The position numbers and the translations under genes were made by a program. From a virus, in IMG/VR virus record IMGVR_UViG_3300017734_000075, positions 1 to 23,632 of that record: DNA of 23,632 nt; one strand, given 5' to 3'. Positions 1-7,389 of the stretch are shown in pieces. The first letter of the stretch is position 1, and each line of letters opens with the position of its first letter. The notes beneath the pieces were generated by a model. It did not search any database, was not told where the DNA came from, and was given only the letters and a program-made list of their open reading frames with translations.

Positions 1-801
1 AGAATCCTCAATCATTCTCAGTTGATTAAGTGACTTGATTGCTTTGTGAAGATAAGAAAGATTATTACCTTTGTTTCTATCTACAAGACCTGAGGTACAA
101 TAAACAACAGAATCTTTTGTCATTTTGATTCCCGTACCCTGTCCGCTTTGGGTTGGATTTGCCGTGGGGAATTGTATTTTTGGATTATAGATGAAATACT
201 CTTCTAATTCAGGGAAACTATAATCTAACGGATTATCTCTCTGTAAGTTATTAAGTTGTCTAATTTGAATTGCTTTATCACCTGGTTTCTTTTTCTCTTG
301 TCTAACATAACGCATTTTCATTGCGTCAATATAACGTAACTCTTGAATACCTTCTTGTGGATTCTTCAGGTCAATAATTTTATGATAGAAAATACGACCA
401 TCAACATACCAATTGCGATAAATTTCATGTGCTTTTTTATCAAAATCTAGCAGGTCAAGGATGTATTTGAATTCTTTACGAATTTTAGTTTTGATGCCAT
501 CGCTAGCATTTAGATGTGACAGTTCAATTTCTACTGGACTATCATTACTATCTGATACGACTGCTTCATTTACAATATCTTCAATGGCACTATCAACCTC
601 AGGATGAAGTGCCATCTCACGATAGCGTTTGATTAATTCAAACTCAGTTTTGTATACGCCTTCTAAATCAACATAAGAACCAAAAAAACCACTACTAGCA
701 TAGTGGTCAGACCCATCCTCGTTGTTAGGAGGAATGGGTGAGACCGCACCGGTAGATAGTGGTTCAGTGTCCTCTATCGAGAACCCAAATAATTTGGACA
801 T
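1..801 (-). CDS. 20: gp20 portal protein, N-terminal 267 codons (cut by window edge)
   Basis: This is the portal vertex protein, the dodecameric ring through which DNA enters the head and onto which the neck is built. The ORF opens at ATG 801 (MSKLFGFSIEDTEP) and stays open to base 1, so the C-terminal half lies outside the window. Recognisable segments include the stretch HYASSGFFGSYVDLEGVYK, the helical stretch KRYREMALHPEVDSAIEDIV, and FIYNPKIQFP further on, all typical of cyanophage gp20. It follows gp19 exactly as in T4. The leader between the gp19 stop and this start is 32 bases and carries a late-promoter-like octamer (828-835). No strong Shine-Dalgarno is visible (AGAAAGA is the best). 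Identification is from remembered family sequences plus position. Confidence is high despite the truncation. Confidence 0.95.
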   Translation of the reverse strand, partial: MSKLFGFSIEDTEPLSTGAVSPIPPNNEDGSDHYASSGFFGSYVDLEGVYKTEFELIKRYREMALHPEVDSAIEDIVNEAVVSDSNDSPVEIELSHLNASDGIKTKIRKEFKYILDLLDFDKKAHEIYRNWYVDGRIFYHKIIDLKNPQEGIQELRYIDAMKMRYVRQEKKKPGDKAIQIRQLNNLQRDNPLDYSFPELEEYFIYNPKIQFPTANPTQSGQGTGIKMTKDSVVYCTSGLVDRNKGNNLSYLHKAIKSLNQLRMIEDS

Positions 802-827
802 AATTTATTACTGGTTTATCTTTCTAC

Positions 828-835
828 TATTTATC
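828..835 (-). promoter_or_regulatory. Late-promoter-like octamer before gp20
   Basis: On the minus strand this reads GATAAATA, 7 of 8 matches to the T4 late promoter TATAAATA, and overlaps the gp19 stop codon. It ends 27 bases before the gp20 ATG. Single-mismatch octamers are common in AT-rich DNA, so support comes mainly from the recurring position before structural genes in this window. Confidence 0.45.
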
Positions 836-1424
836 AACCGTTAGGACCGCCTGCATCGACAGCTCTAAATGTCTGTACTTGGAATTCTACAGTGAATTCT
901 TCAATTGTATCGGTGCTATCATAGGAAACATCGATCTGTGAGACATTAGTTGGGAAAATGTCTACGAATTCATACTCTTTCAGAACAGAATTTCTGTCAC
1001 CTTGGTTGGTTACGCTACCAGCACTCGCTCCTCTACCGAGTTGGAATACCTTAGCATTAACCATGTATGCAGATGGATCAGTTGCGCCAAGATTGTTATC
1101 CAATCTAGCAATCAAATCTGACCACTGTTCAAATGCATTACGGAGAGCAAACGTTTCATCGTTGATAACTGTTACCGTCCAAGTATCAATGGTTCTGTCT
1201 CCAGCAACCTTGAAAGTACGACCTCTGAAGGGAACATCGATGTTAGCGATGTTTTGAGCAGGAAGTGCTGCTGCCTTACAGAGAAATCTGAAACTGTCTG
1301 CGTCCCAAGCAATACCATTTGGTAAAAGCGGCATTTCTACTTCAAATAGATTGGGGCGTGCGCCACCCCCAATCAGTGCTGATTTAAATTGAGAAATAGT
1401 CTTGTTTTCTCTTGAAGTTGCCAT
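834..1424 (-). CDS. 19: gp19 tail tube protein
   Basis: This is the tail tube subunit, which polymerises into the inner tube of the contractile tail. It has 196 residues, against 163 in T4. The sequence shows the usual tube features: an N-terminal stretch (ARPNLFEVEMPL), a cysteine-containing strand (RFLCKAAALPAQNI), the loop VPFRGRTFKVAGDRTIDTWTV (segment around residues 64-84), and an acidic C-terminal beta region ending in EEFTVEFQVQTFRAVD. It lies between sheath (gp18) and portal (gp20), as in T4. The start at 1424 is decided by a perfect Shine-Dalgarno, AGGAGG, 6-8 bases upstream, the strongest ribosome site in the window. That fits a protein needed in high copy. A late-promoter-like octamer precedes it. 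Confidence 0.96.
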   Translation of the reverse strand: MATSRENKTISQFKSALIGGGARPNLFEVEMPLLPNGIAWDADSFRFLCKAAALPAQNIANIDVPFRGRTFKVAGDRTIDTWTVTVINDETFALRNAFEQWSDLIARLDNNLGATDPSAYMVNAKVFQLGRGASAGSVTNQGDRNSVLKEYEFVDIFPTNVSQIDVSYDSTDTIEEFTVEFQVQTFRAVDAGGPNG

Positions 1425-1430
1425 TGTTTA

Positions 1431-1438
1431 ATCCTCCT
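1431..1438 (-). promoter_or_regulatory. Strong ribosome binding site of gp19
   Basis: The minus strand reads AGGAGGAT, ending 6 bases before ATG 1424. It is the only near-perfect Shine-Dalgarno in the window. Most other genes have weak sites or depend on overlap coupling. Confidence 0.85.
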
Positions 1439-1443
1439 TTTGT

Positions 1444-1451
1444 TATTTAGA
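1444..1451 (-). promoter_or_regulatory. Late-promoter-like octamer before gp19
   Basis: The minus strand reads TCTAAATA, 7 of 8 matches to TATAAATA. It lies in the 35-base gp18-gp19 gap, 19 bases before the gp19 ATG, and just upstream of the AGGAGG site. The same octamer precedes gp18. Confidence 0.5.
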
Positions 1452-1459
1452 TATTTTTA

Positions 1460-3688
1460 TCAAACTCTGCCTGCTACTTCTTCAAAACTGACGCCAGTTC
1501 TGGTAGCAACAAAGGTAAGAGTGATGTAGTTAATCGATTTGGCAGGTTTTAAGAAGATGTCTGCTCTAAATTCATTATTATCAATAACATCGGGAGTGTT
1601 ATTTGATGTGTCGCAAACAACAAGGAATCCGTAAACTCCTCGCTTCGCTTCAACATCTCTCAAGTAAGGTTCGACGATGTTTCTAAAGTTTGCTCTTGTT
1701 AACTCATCATTGAGTTCAAAGAGTTGTGCTTCTGCTGCACTTTCGAGTGCTTGCTCAACAGTAAGGAACAAGCGACGAACGTTGATCCTATCAAATGCAG
1801 ATGCGTGACCAAGTGCAGTTTTATCACCGAAGAGGAGTGTTCCAACACCTGGTTTAGTAATCATAGAGTTGATTCTCAGAGGATAAAGTTGATCTCTCTG
1901 TGTTTTAGTTGGGTTGTATGCCAACTTAACAACGTTGTTAAGAACACCACGTTGCTGACCAGCAGGTGAGAACCAAGGATATGCGTTAATCGCTGTCCTT
2001 ACCATCAATCCGGCAACGTCTCCGTTTGTTGGGACGAAACGGAACTCATTGTTGAATCTGTCATACTTATAAGCATAACCAGAATCAAACACACCGTAGG
2101 AGGTTGATTGTAATGGACTGAAGAAATCAATCAAATTGTTTGTCTGGGTTGTAGATTCAGTGACACCTACAAGGTCCGCTCTGTGGGGACCAATGACAGC
2201 CATACAATCTTTTCTTGCTGTAGCGATAGTAAGCAACTTACCTGCTTTTGCTTGAGATTCAGATTTGCTTCCCAAACCAGGACCCATGATTAAGAAGTCA
2301 ACTGCTTCTTCATCTTTGTTGGATATTTTATCAATTGCAGTGTTGAGATTGCCAAGTGTGGCAGTCATACCACCGTTTATGTATTCTCCGTAGGCAGGAA
2401 CACCAGCAGCATAGTCCTCACCACCTTTGAGGGTGTAAGTTACATTACCAATTCCGTTGAAGTTCGTATCTTGTGCATTTTGACCCCAGAGACCACCACC
2501 AGTTGTTACCTTGGTGAAGTCTGTTGAGAATCCAAGTGCTGTTGGTGTGGTTCCGTGGAAAGCATCAGCAGCACTAGCAGGACTCTTACCTGCGTAGATG
2601 TTAGCAGAACCGTCTGCAATGAACTCTTTATAGTAGATCTTGTCTGGTGCATTTACAGCAGAGATAGCGTCTGCTGCCTTAGAAAGATTGATATGCTTCT
2701 CAATGATATTACCTCTAATACCAGTGATTCCACCATTATCATCTACAACGGCAACGTGAATACCATCGTTCTTACCGTTTCTGTCAGAGACATACACGTT
2801 TGTGCTAGGTCTTGGCGCAACTTCTTTCCAATAAATAGTTGCGTTTTGAAGACCCAGAGTTTGCTGGTCATACCAGTCAAGGACAGATGCTGGAGTATGA
2901 CTATCAACCGGATTAACACCAGTGGTATGCACACCAGAGTTGTTTATGAATCTGAGTGAATCTGAGGTGTCAAACGCCGCAAATGCAGTTCCCTGCTGAT
3001 AACTAATCTTAGTTTCTGATCCAGCAGTATTAACCCTAGATACAACCTTAACAACAATCTCGCTGTTTCCGTTCGTTGCATCCGTGGTAACACCAGTGAC
3101 GATACCTTTTAAGAATCCAGTAAATGCTGTGGTCGAACCGCTTCCTGGAATGGTGACAGCAGCTAAAGGAGCGGTGACTCCGAAACCAATCTGTGCGCCA
3201 GTTGCAAGAACATTGGTGGTTCCGATACCGATGATCTGATCGCCAAAATCATCAATTTGGCAAATCTTCAGTTCGTTACCCCAAGAACCTGGGTTCTTAG
3301 CAGCATAAGTAAAATCTTGTGCGTTGGTGTGGTTGTTCTGATAATCATCATAGTTCAGAACCTGCAGAGCATCAGTAGATGCCATACCAACACCAGCGTT
3401 AGCATTGTTCAGGTCATCATCGCTTGCTCTGATTACCTTAAGGACTCCTCCATAAGAAAGGAAGGATGCTGCACTCATCCAATACTCGTACTGACTATCA
3501 GTAGAAAGTGGTTTACCAAAAACGTTAATTAAATCTGTTTCGTTGGTAACCAGAATTGGTTCATTAACTGGTCCAAGTGGGAAAGGACCCGCAATTGCAC
3601 CAATGTTATCTAGAACATTATCTGCTCTTCCTACTGTTAAGTCAACCTCCCTAACAAGTACTCCAGGAGATAATTGTGGAGTCGCCAT
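1460..3688 (-). CDS. 18: gp18 contractile tail sheath protein
   Basis: This is the sheath subunit, which forms hexameric rings around the gp19 tube and contracts to drive it through the cell envelope. It has 742 residues, against 659 in T4. The N-terminus (MATPQLSPGVLVREVDLT) is the usual sheath opening (SPGV-x-V-x-E), followed by NIGAIAGPFPLGPVN. The C-terminal sheath domain is clear: INVRRLFLTVEQALESAAE, then YLRDVEAKRGVYGFLVVCD, NEFRADIFLKPAKSINYITL and a final strand (TFVATRTGVSFEEV). A Gly/Thr/Ser-rich segment near residues 165-260 probably accounts for much of the extra length, an inference from length and composition. GGAG sits 6 bases before the ATG, and a late-promoter-like octamer lies 33 bases upstream. 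Confidence 0.97.
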   Translation of the reverse strand: MATPQLSPGVLVREVDLTVGRADNVLDNIGAIAGPFPLGPVNEPILVTNETDLINVFGKPLSTDSQYEYWMSAASFLSYGGVLKVIRASDDDLNNANAGVGMASTDALQVLNYDDYQNNHTNAQDFTYAAKNPGSWGNELKICQIDDFGDQIIGIGTTNVLATGAQIGFGVTAPLAAVTIPGSGSTTAFTGFLKGIVTGVTTDATNGNSEIVVKVVSRVNTAGSETKISYQQGTAFAAFDTSDSLRFINNSGVHTTGVNPVDSHTPASVLDWYDQQTLGLQNATIYWKEVAPRPSTNVYVSDRNGKNDGIHVAVVDDNGGITGIRGNIIEKHINLSKAADAISAVNAPDKIYYKEFIADGSANIYAGKSPASAADAFHGTTPTALGFSTDFTKVTTGGGLWGQNAQDTNFNGIGNVTYTLKGGEDYAAGVPAYGEYINGGMTATLGNLNTAIDKISNKDEEAVDFLIMGPGLGSKSESQAKAGKLLTIATARKDCMAVIGPHRADLVGVTESTTQTNNLIDFFSPLQSTSYGVFDSGYAYKYDRFNNEFRFVPTNGDVAGLMVRTAINAYPWFSPAGQQRGVLNNVVKLAYNPTKTQRDQLYPLRINSMITKPGVGTLLFGDKTALGHASAFDRINVRRLFLTVEQALESAAEAQLFELNDELTRANFRNIVEPYLRDVEAKRGVYGFLVVCDTSNNTPDVIDNNEFRADIFLKPAKSINYITLTFVATRTGVSFEEVAGRV

Positions 3689-3721
3689 GTTTTTCTCCGT
3701 GATCTCGATTTATCTAAGAAT

Positions 3722-3729
3722 TATTTAGA
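3722..3729 (-). promoter_or_regulatory. Late-promoter-like octamer before gp18
   Basis: The minus strand reads TCTAAATA, one mismatch from TATAAATA, and is identical to the site before gp19. It ends 33 bases before the gp18 ATG within the 77-base gap. It forms one arm of a small inverted repeat, TCTAA/TTAGA with a 7-base spacer (3713-3729). Confidence 0.5.
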
Positions 3730-3737
3730 ATTATGAG

Positions 3738-3758
3738 CACTTTCAGGGGGGAAACGTG
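3738..3758 (-). other. Bulged hairpin in the gp17/gp18 intergenic gap
   Basis: CAC and TTTC pair with GAAA and GTG, giving a 7-bp stem with one bulged base and a loop of C residues and one T on the transcribed strand. It lies between the stop of the zinc-ribbon gene and the late-promoter-like octamer of gp18. There is no U-run after it, so a classic intrinsic terminator is doubtful. It could reduce read-through or mark an RNA processing point. Confidence 0.3.
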
Positions 3759-3765
3759 ACGTGAA

Positions 3766-3990
3766 TTACCAATCTGGGTATTCCCACCGTAAGTCAGACT
3801 TGGTTTTTGATTTTGTTATTCTTTTAATCGTGCATTCTTTACACTCATATGAGAATGAAGATGCTACTGGTCCTCTATCCTTTCTAGTTCTATAAAATCC
3901 ATCGACTAAATTCTTTGTCTGTCCACAGACTCTACACTTTCTTTCAGTAAGCAGTAAGTGTCCTAACTTAATCTGCTTATCAAATTCCAT
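3766..3990 (-). CDS. Small zinc-ribbon protein between gp17 and gp18
   Basis: A 74-residue basic protein with two cysteine pairs: CRVC near residues 19-22 and CKEC near 47-50. The spacing suits one zinc site. The context LTERKCRVCGQTKNL...FYRTRKDR...SYECKECTIKR resembles the zinc ribbons found in phage HNH/endonuclease VII-like proteins, but no HNH catalytic motif is visible. The reading frame can be extended upstream to a GTG at 4005, giving 79 residues. I prefer ATG 3990 because it forms a TAATG stop-start junction with the gp17 stop, the usual coupling arrangement. It follows the large terminase, so a role near packaging or DNA processing is possible, but that is inferred from position only. 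The function is unknown. Confidence 0.8.
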   Translation of the reverse strand: MEFDKQIKLGHLLLTERKCRVCGQTKNLVDGFYRTRKDRGPVASSFSYECKECTIKRITKSKTKSDLRWEYPDW

Positions 3991-5639
3991 TAGTGATATT
4001 CCCACATAAAAGATCTATCACCATATTCATCTGCTTTGAACCACCTATCACCGTCATTATCTACAAAACTGTTATCGTCTAATCCATCAGACATAAACCC
4101 AAATGGTGCCATGTCCTGTTCGATTTGATTCTTCTGTTCTTCATATAATCTCTTTCTAATGTCCTGGTCTGTGAGTTCTTTAAAGTAGTCTTGTTGAACT
4201 AACCAGGCATAGATGACAAGACACATTGCTAAGTCATCGTTACATCCCTCCTCTGCCTCAAAAGAATTACTCTTTGAAATAAAAGTTGTTAACTCTGAAA
4301 TGATTTCATAATCACTGAATAATAGTTTACTTTTCTCAATCATGGTTTTAAGATTGAGAGAACCAACTTTTTTGACAGTCTTACTCATCTTCACGCCAAG
4401 TTGCGTTTTCTTGCCAGAGAATCCCTGTCCTACAATTTGACCTGCTCTACCACGCATTGAACACATGAGCAAGTTTTGATACTCAAGGTCATAGTTTAAG
4501 ATTGAAGCAACTTGATCTCCAATATCATTTACCTCACATAAAACGAATGCATTATTATACTTCTTTGCTATCTCCCAAATAATATTGGGGAACAACATTG
4601 GTTTGATATCATTGTTTCTATACTTTGCAACAACCTTGTGTGGAAACTCTGTTATATCAACCACAACAAAAGCAGAGTAATCTTCACCAACTCCTCTTGC
4701 AACGTCAACAGTTATTACATAGTCGTGTTTTTGATCTGGATCTACATATACATCCAAACCAGCATTACTGATCTGTGGATTTTCATATACAAGAGTTCGT
4801 AATTTGCTTGGAGCAATGAGCGTGTCAATAGATCCAAGAAATTCACACTCAAACTCAATTTTAAATTGCTGCTCTGATGTATTAGCAATTGTCTGACGTT
4901 TCCATTTTTCGTCTCTACCTGGAACTTCTGACCAGTGAACATCAGTTGGGATATATTCATTTTTATCCTTTTCGGCATCATGCCACAGACGGTAGAAATG
5001 ATTCATACCATGTGGAGTGGATACAATAATTACCTTGGTACTTTTACCAGAAGTAATAGTAGGATAAACAGAGGCAAAGAACGAGTCAGCAACGTGATTT
5101 GGGACGAAGGCGAACTCGTCGAGAAAGAGAATATTAAACGACATACCTCGGACAGCACTTGCAGACGTAGATGCTGCCAATATCTTGCTGCCATTTTCTA
5201 ATTCGATGTTTCCTTTATTCCATGCAATAATACCCTGTTGCATCCATTTGGGCAAGTTTTCATATGCAGTTGCTAATCTTCCTAACAATTCTCTAGCAGT
5301 CGCTGCCTTGTTAGCAAGAATACCAATGTTCACGCTATCATTAAAAATTAAATAGTGTAAAAGATAAGATACGCAAGTTGTAGACTTACCAGTCTGACGT
5401 GGCATCTTACAAATATTAAATCTATTCTCGTGAAATCTTCTTATTAATTTCTCTTGAAAATCATAGGGTTTAAAGGGAACCAATCCTTCATCAAGAGAAA
5501 CGATTTTTACGTAATTGCTTGAGAAGTAAACAGGGTCATCTTTACATCTTAAGAATTCACGGATTTGATCTTCCGTGAATTCTATGGGTGTATTTGCTTT
5601 TTTTAAATTGGGATTGCCAAGGTATACATTATCAGACAT
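3990..5639 (-). CDS. 17: gp17 terminase large subunit (packaging ATPase and nuclease)
   Basis: This is the motor protein that docks on the portal, translocates DNA into the prohead using ATP, and cuts concatemers. It has 549 residues, against about 610 in T4. Visible motifs: Walker A MPRQTGKST (79-87, K85); Walker B ILFLDEF (170-176, D174 and catalytic E175); coupling motif STPHGMNHFY (207-216). The nuclease domain follows, with an RNase H-like acidic triad: D312 in ITVDVARG, E369 in VLCEVND, and D468 or D469 in CNDDLAM. All key residues are present, so the protein looks active. It starts 7 bases after the 580-residue gene and ends in a TAATG junction with the zinc-ribbon gene. In T4, gp16 directly precedes gp17. 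Here three genes separate them. Confidence 0.98.
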   Translation of the reverse strand: MSDNVYLGNPNLKKANTPIEFTEDQIREFLRCKDDPVYFSSNYVKIVSLDEGLVPFKPYDFQEKLIRRFHENRFNICKMPRQTGKSTTCVSYLLHYLIFNDSVNIGILANKAATARELLGRLATAYENLPKWMQQGIIAWNKGNIELENGSKILAASTSASAVRGMSFNILFLDEFAFVPNHVADSFFASVYPTITSGKSTKVIIVSTPHGMNHFYRLWHDAEKDKNEYIPTDVHWSEVPGRDEKWKRQTIANTSEQQFKIEFECEFLGSIDTLIAPSKLRTLVYENPQISNAGLDVYVDPDQKHDYVITVDVARGVGEDYSAFVVVDITEFPHKVVAKYRNNDIKPMLFPNIIWEIAKKYNNAFVLCEVNDIGDQVASILNYDLEYQNLLMCSMRGRAGQIVGQGFSGKKTQLGVKMSKTVKKVGSLNLKTMIEKSKLLFSDYEIISELTTFISKSNSFEAEEGCNDDLAMCLVIYAWLVQQDYFKELTDQDIRKRLYEEQKNQIEQDMAPFGFMSDGLDDNSFVDNDGDRWFKADEYGDRSFMWEYH

Positions 5640-5646
5640 ATATTAA

Positions 5647-7389
5647 TCAGCAGTTCCAGGCTCTTAATGATTTATTGATTCTGCTATCTGGGTCATTAGC
5701 AGTTTTAGCAGAAGTCAATTTTTTCTTCATTCCTTTCATACGCGCACAAAAGCTCTTTCTACGAGGGTTTCCAGCTTTCTTTGAAGGTCTCTTAAGATCG
5801 CTTCCTGGATTCTGACGTTCATAACTCTTTCTTCCTTTTTCATTCAATCCACCCTCTGGGTTTTTACCGGACTTCTTTTGCCAGTCTTCAGTATGTAGGA
5901 GAGGTTCTCCTGGTTCAAAATCAGAAACTTGGAATGAGAGAAGTCTTGCACCTGGGTAGACTTTTTCAACTTGAGATTGAACGTCTGCTTTATTGGGAAC
6001 AGAAGTTTGTGGGAAGAACATCTTCAGAGAGATGTAGTTACTTCTAAATCTAAAGTAAGCATTTACAATGTTACCAGTCTTTGCTGGAACTCTCACTGCT
6101 TCTTCAATTGCTGGGCATTCTTTGTTACCATGTACCGGACACTCTTCACCTTTGTGATTGTGCATACAACCTTTCTTTTCATCAATATATTCTACCTCTT
6201 CTTTTTTGGTCTTTTTGACACAGTTTGGATATCTCTTTCCAAACATAGTCTTCATACCTTTCTTTTCATATCCCTTCCAGCACTTTTCATCGAGTTCTGT
6301 TCTCCAATCTGAGATCTCAAACTCTTCTTTCTTTGTTTTAGATTTATTACCCCAGTTGGCAGCACCAACCTTACGACACTTAACCAAAGCACCTGAGGCA
6401 TATGCAGAAGGCCATACAGAATAACGAGACTTGACCTTATGGTAACAAGCATCTTTGGTCCCTGCTTTTTCCTGGATTTGTGCTGATTCTTTCATTTTCT
6501 TTGGTTTGTCAGTTGAAACGTAAGTTGGTTTTGCTGCTCCTGTTTTTTGTGGTTGACCTGGATCAGCAGATCTCTTCCTTCTTTGAGCAGATTTTCTTTC
6601 AGATTTGCTCATGCTTGATCTCTTTGCAGATGACACACACTTAGGTGTTGACTTCTGCCCTGGTTGGCGAGCACAGGGTTTACCTGATACAACTTGAACC
6701 CAACCTTTCTTACCATCTTTTGATTTGGACTTACCAAACCAATCACGGAGACCTTCTTCACTTATACCATTACCACCGTTTCCGTTACCATTACCACCAT
6801 TACCATTACCATTACCGTTTCCATTGCCGTTACCATTTTTCTTGGTATCATCAACGGAATGACCATTCTCTTTACGAAGATAACCAGAGCGTCCAACCAT
6901 TTTAAATCCTTTGGGGATTGGTTTACACTTCTTATCGGTGTAACAATAATATTGTCCCTCAGGGCAACGACCATTCTTTTTTTCTTCGTTTACATCACCA
7001 GAAGTATCCTTCTTATGAAGACTCTTATAGAGATGTTTATGAAGAGGTTTTGCTCTATTCATAATCTTATCTTTTTCAGAATAATCTTGCGCTTCATTCA
7101 TTTTTTTGGTCTTCTTCTTCATTGAGTTGATGAATTTTCTATAGACCGCTGCTTCTGAAGTCTTACCCATTTCTCTTGCTCTCTGTTCCATAGCAACTGC
7201 TGCCTGGATTTTGTGAGCATGAGATCTTGATGAATTGCGAATCTTAGAAACAGATGCTTTAGCGGTTGCAACGTCCTTGAATCCAAGTCCATGAATCGTG
7301 CCTTTTGGATTTTCATCCGTATAAAGGTCCGAGTGCTTTTTGGAGTTTGCTGGTTGACCAGATTTTCTTGGAATACGTGGGTTACTCAT
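5647..7389 (-). CDS. Lys/Cys-rich modular protein, candidate head-internal polyprotein
   Basis: A very basic 580-residue protein made of short independent modules. They are: an SRSHAHKIQAAVAMEQRA helix region (about 29-98); a CPEGQYYCYTDKKCKPIPKG unit (142-161); an Asn-Gly repeat (185-208); an RDWFGKS...KKGW...GKPC unit (215-251); a CYHKVKSRY...WPSAYASGALVKCRK unit (315-340); KCWKGYEKKGMKTMFGKRYPNC (segment around 369-390); a Cys/His cluster (408-425); an FFPQTS...VYPGARLLSF domain (431-490); and a C-terminal FCARMKGMKKK...DPDSRINKSLR unit (547-580). I remember several of these as recurring in other cyanophage proteins (DUF5872- and DUF6321-like), which needs a profile search. [LI]-x-E triplets fall in the linkers at E211, E307, E368, E404, E430 and E517, as expected for prohead-protease sites. 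No enzyme motif is visible. The start overlaps the upstream stop (ATGA). Gene prediction is sure. The virion role is inferred. Confidence 0.85.
   Translation of the reverse strand: MSNPRIPRKSGQPANSKKHSDLYTDENPKGTIHGLGFKDVATAKASVSKIRNSSRSHAHKIQAAVAMEQRAREMGKTSEAAVYRKFINSMKKKTKKMNEAQDYSEKDKIMNRAKPLHKHLYKSLHKKDTSGDVNEEKKNGRCPEGQYYCYTDKKCKPIPKGFKMVGRSGYLRKENGHSVDDTKKNGNGNGNGNGNGNGGNGNGNGGNGISEEGLRDWFGKSKSKDGKKGWVQVVSGKPCARQPGQKSTPKCVSSAKRSSMSKSERKSAQRRKRSADPGQPQKTGAAKPTYVSTDKPKKMKESAQIQEKAGTKDACYHKVKSRYSVWPSAYASGALVKCRKVGAANWGNKSKTKKEEFEISDWRTELDEKCWKGYEKKGMKTMFGKRYPNCVKKTKKEEVEYIDEKKGCMHNHKGEECPVHGNKECPAIEEAVRVPAKTGNIVNAYFRFRSNYISLKMFFPQTSVPNKADVQSQVEKVYPGARLLSFQVSDFEPGEPLLHTEDWQKKSGKNPEGGLNEKGRKSYERQNPGSDLKRPSKKAGNPRRKSFCARMKGMKKKLTSAKTANDPDSRINKSLRAWNC
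6766..6837 (-). repeat. Hexamer tandem repeat coding for Asn-Gly
   Basis: About twelve imperfect GGTAAT/GGTAAC-type hexamers encode residues 185-208 of the modular protein (mostly NG pairs, with two GG interruptions). It looks like a slippage-prone flexible linker between two cysteine-containing modules. Confidence 0.85.

Noticed and set aside
3766-3990. Zinc-ribbon protein as an HNH homing endonuclease
   Set aside because: There are two CxxC pairs but no HNH histidine/asparagine motif, and the protein is only about 74 residues long.
3991-4005. GTG start at 4005 for the zinc-ribbon gene
   Set aside because: ATG 3990 forms a TAATG junction with the gp17 stop and needs only one base of overlap. 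The GTG would lie within gp17 and add five unremarkable residues.
5647-7389. Frameshifted or degraded gene in place of the low-complexity modular protein
   Set aside because: The frame is continuous for 580 codons, the modules are intact, and the junctions on both sides are tight, so it looks functional.
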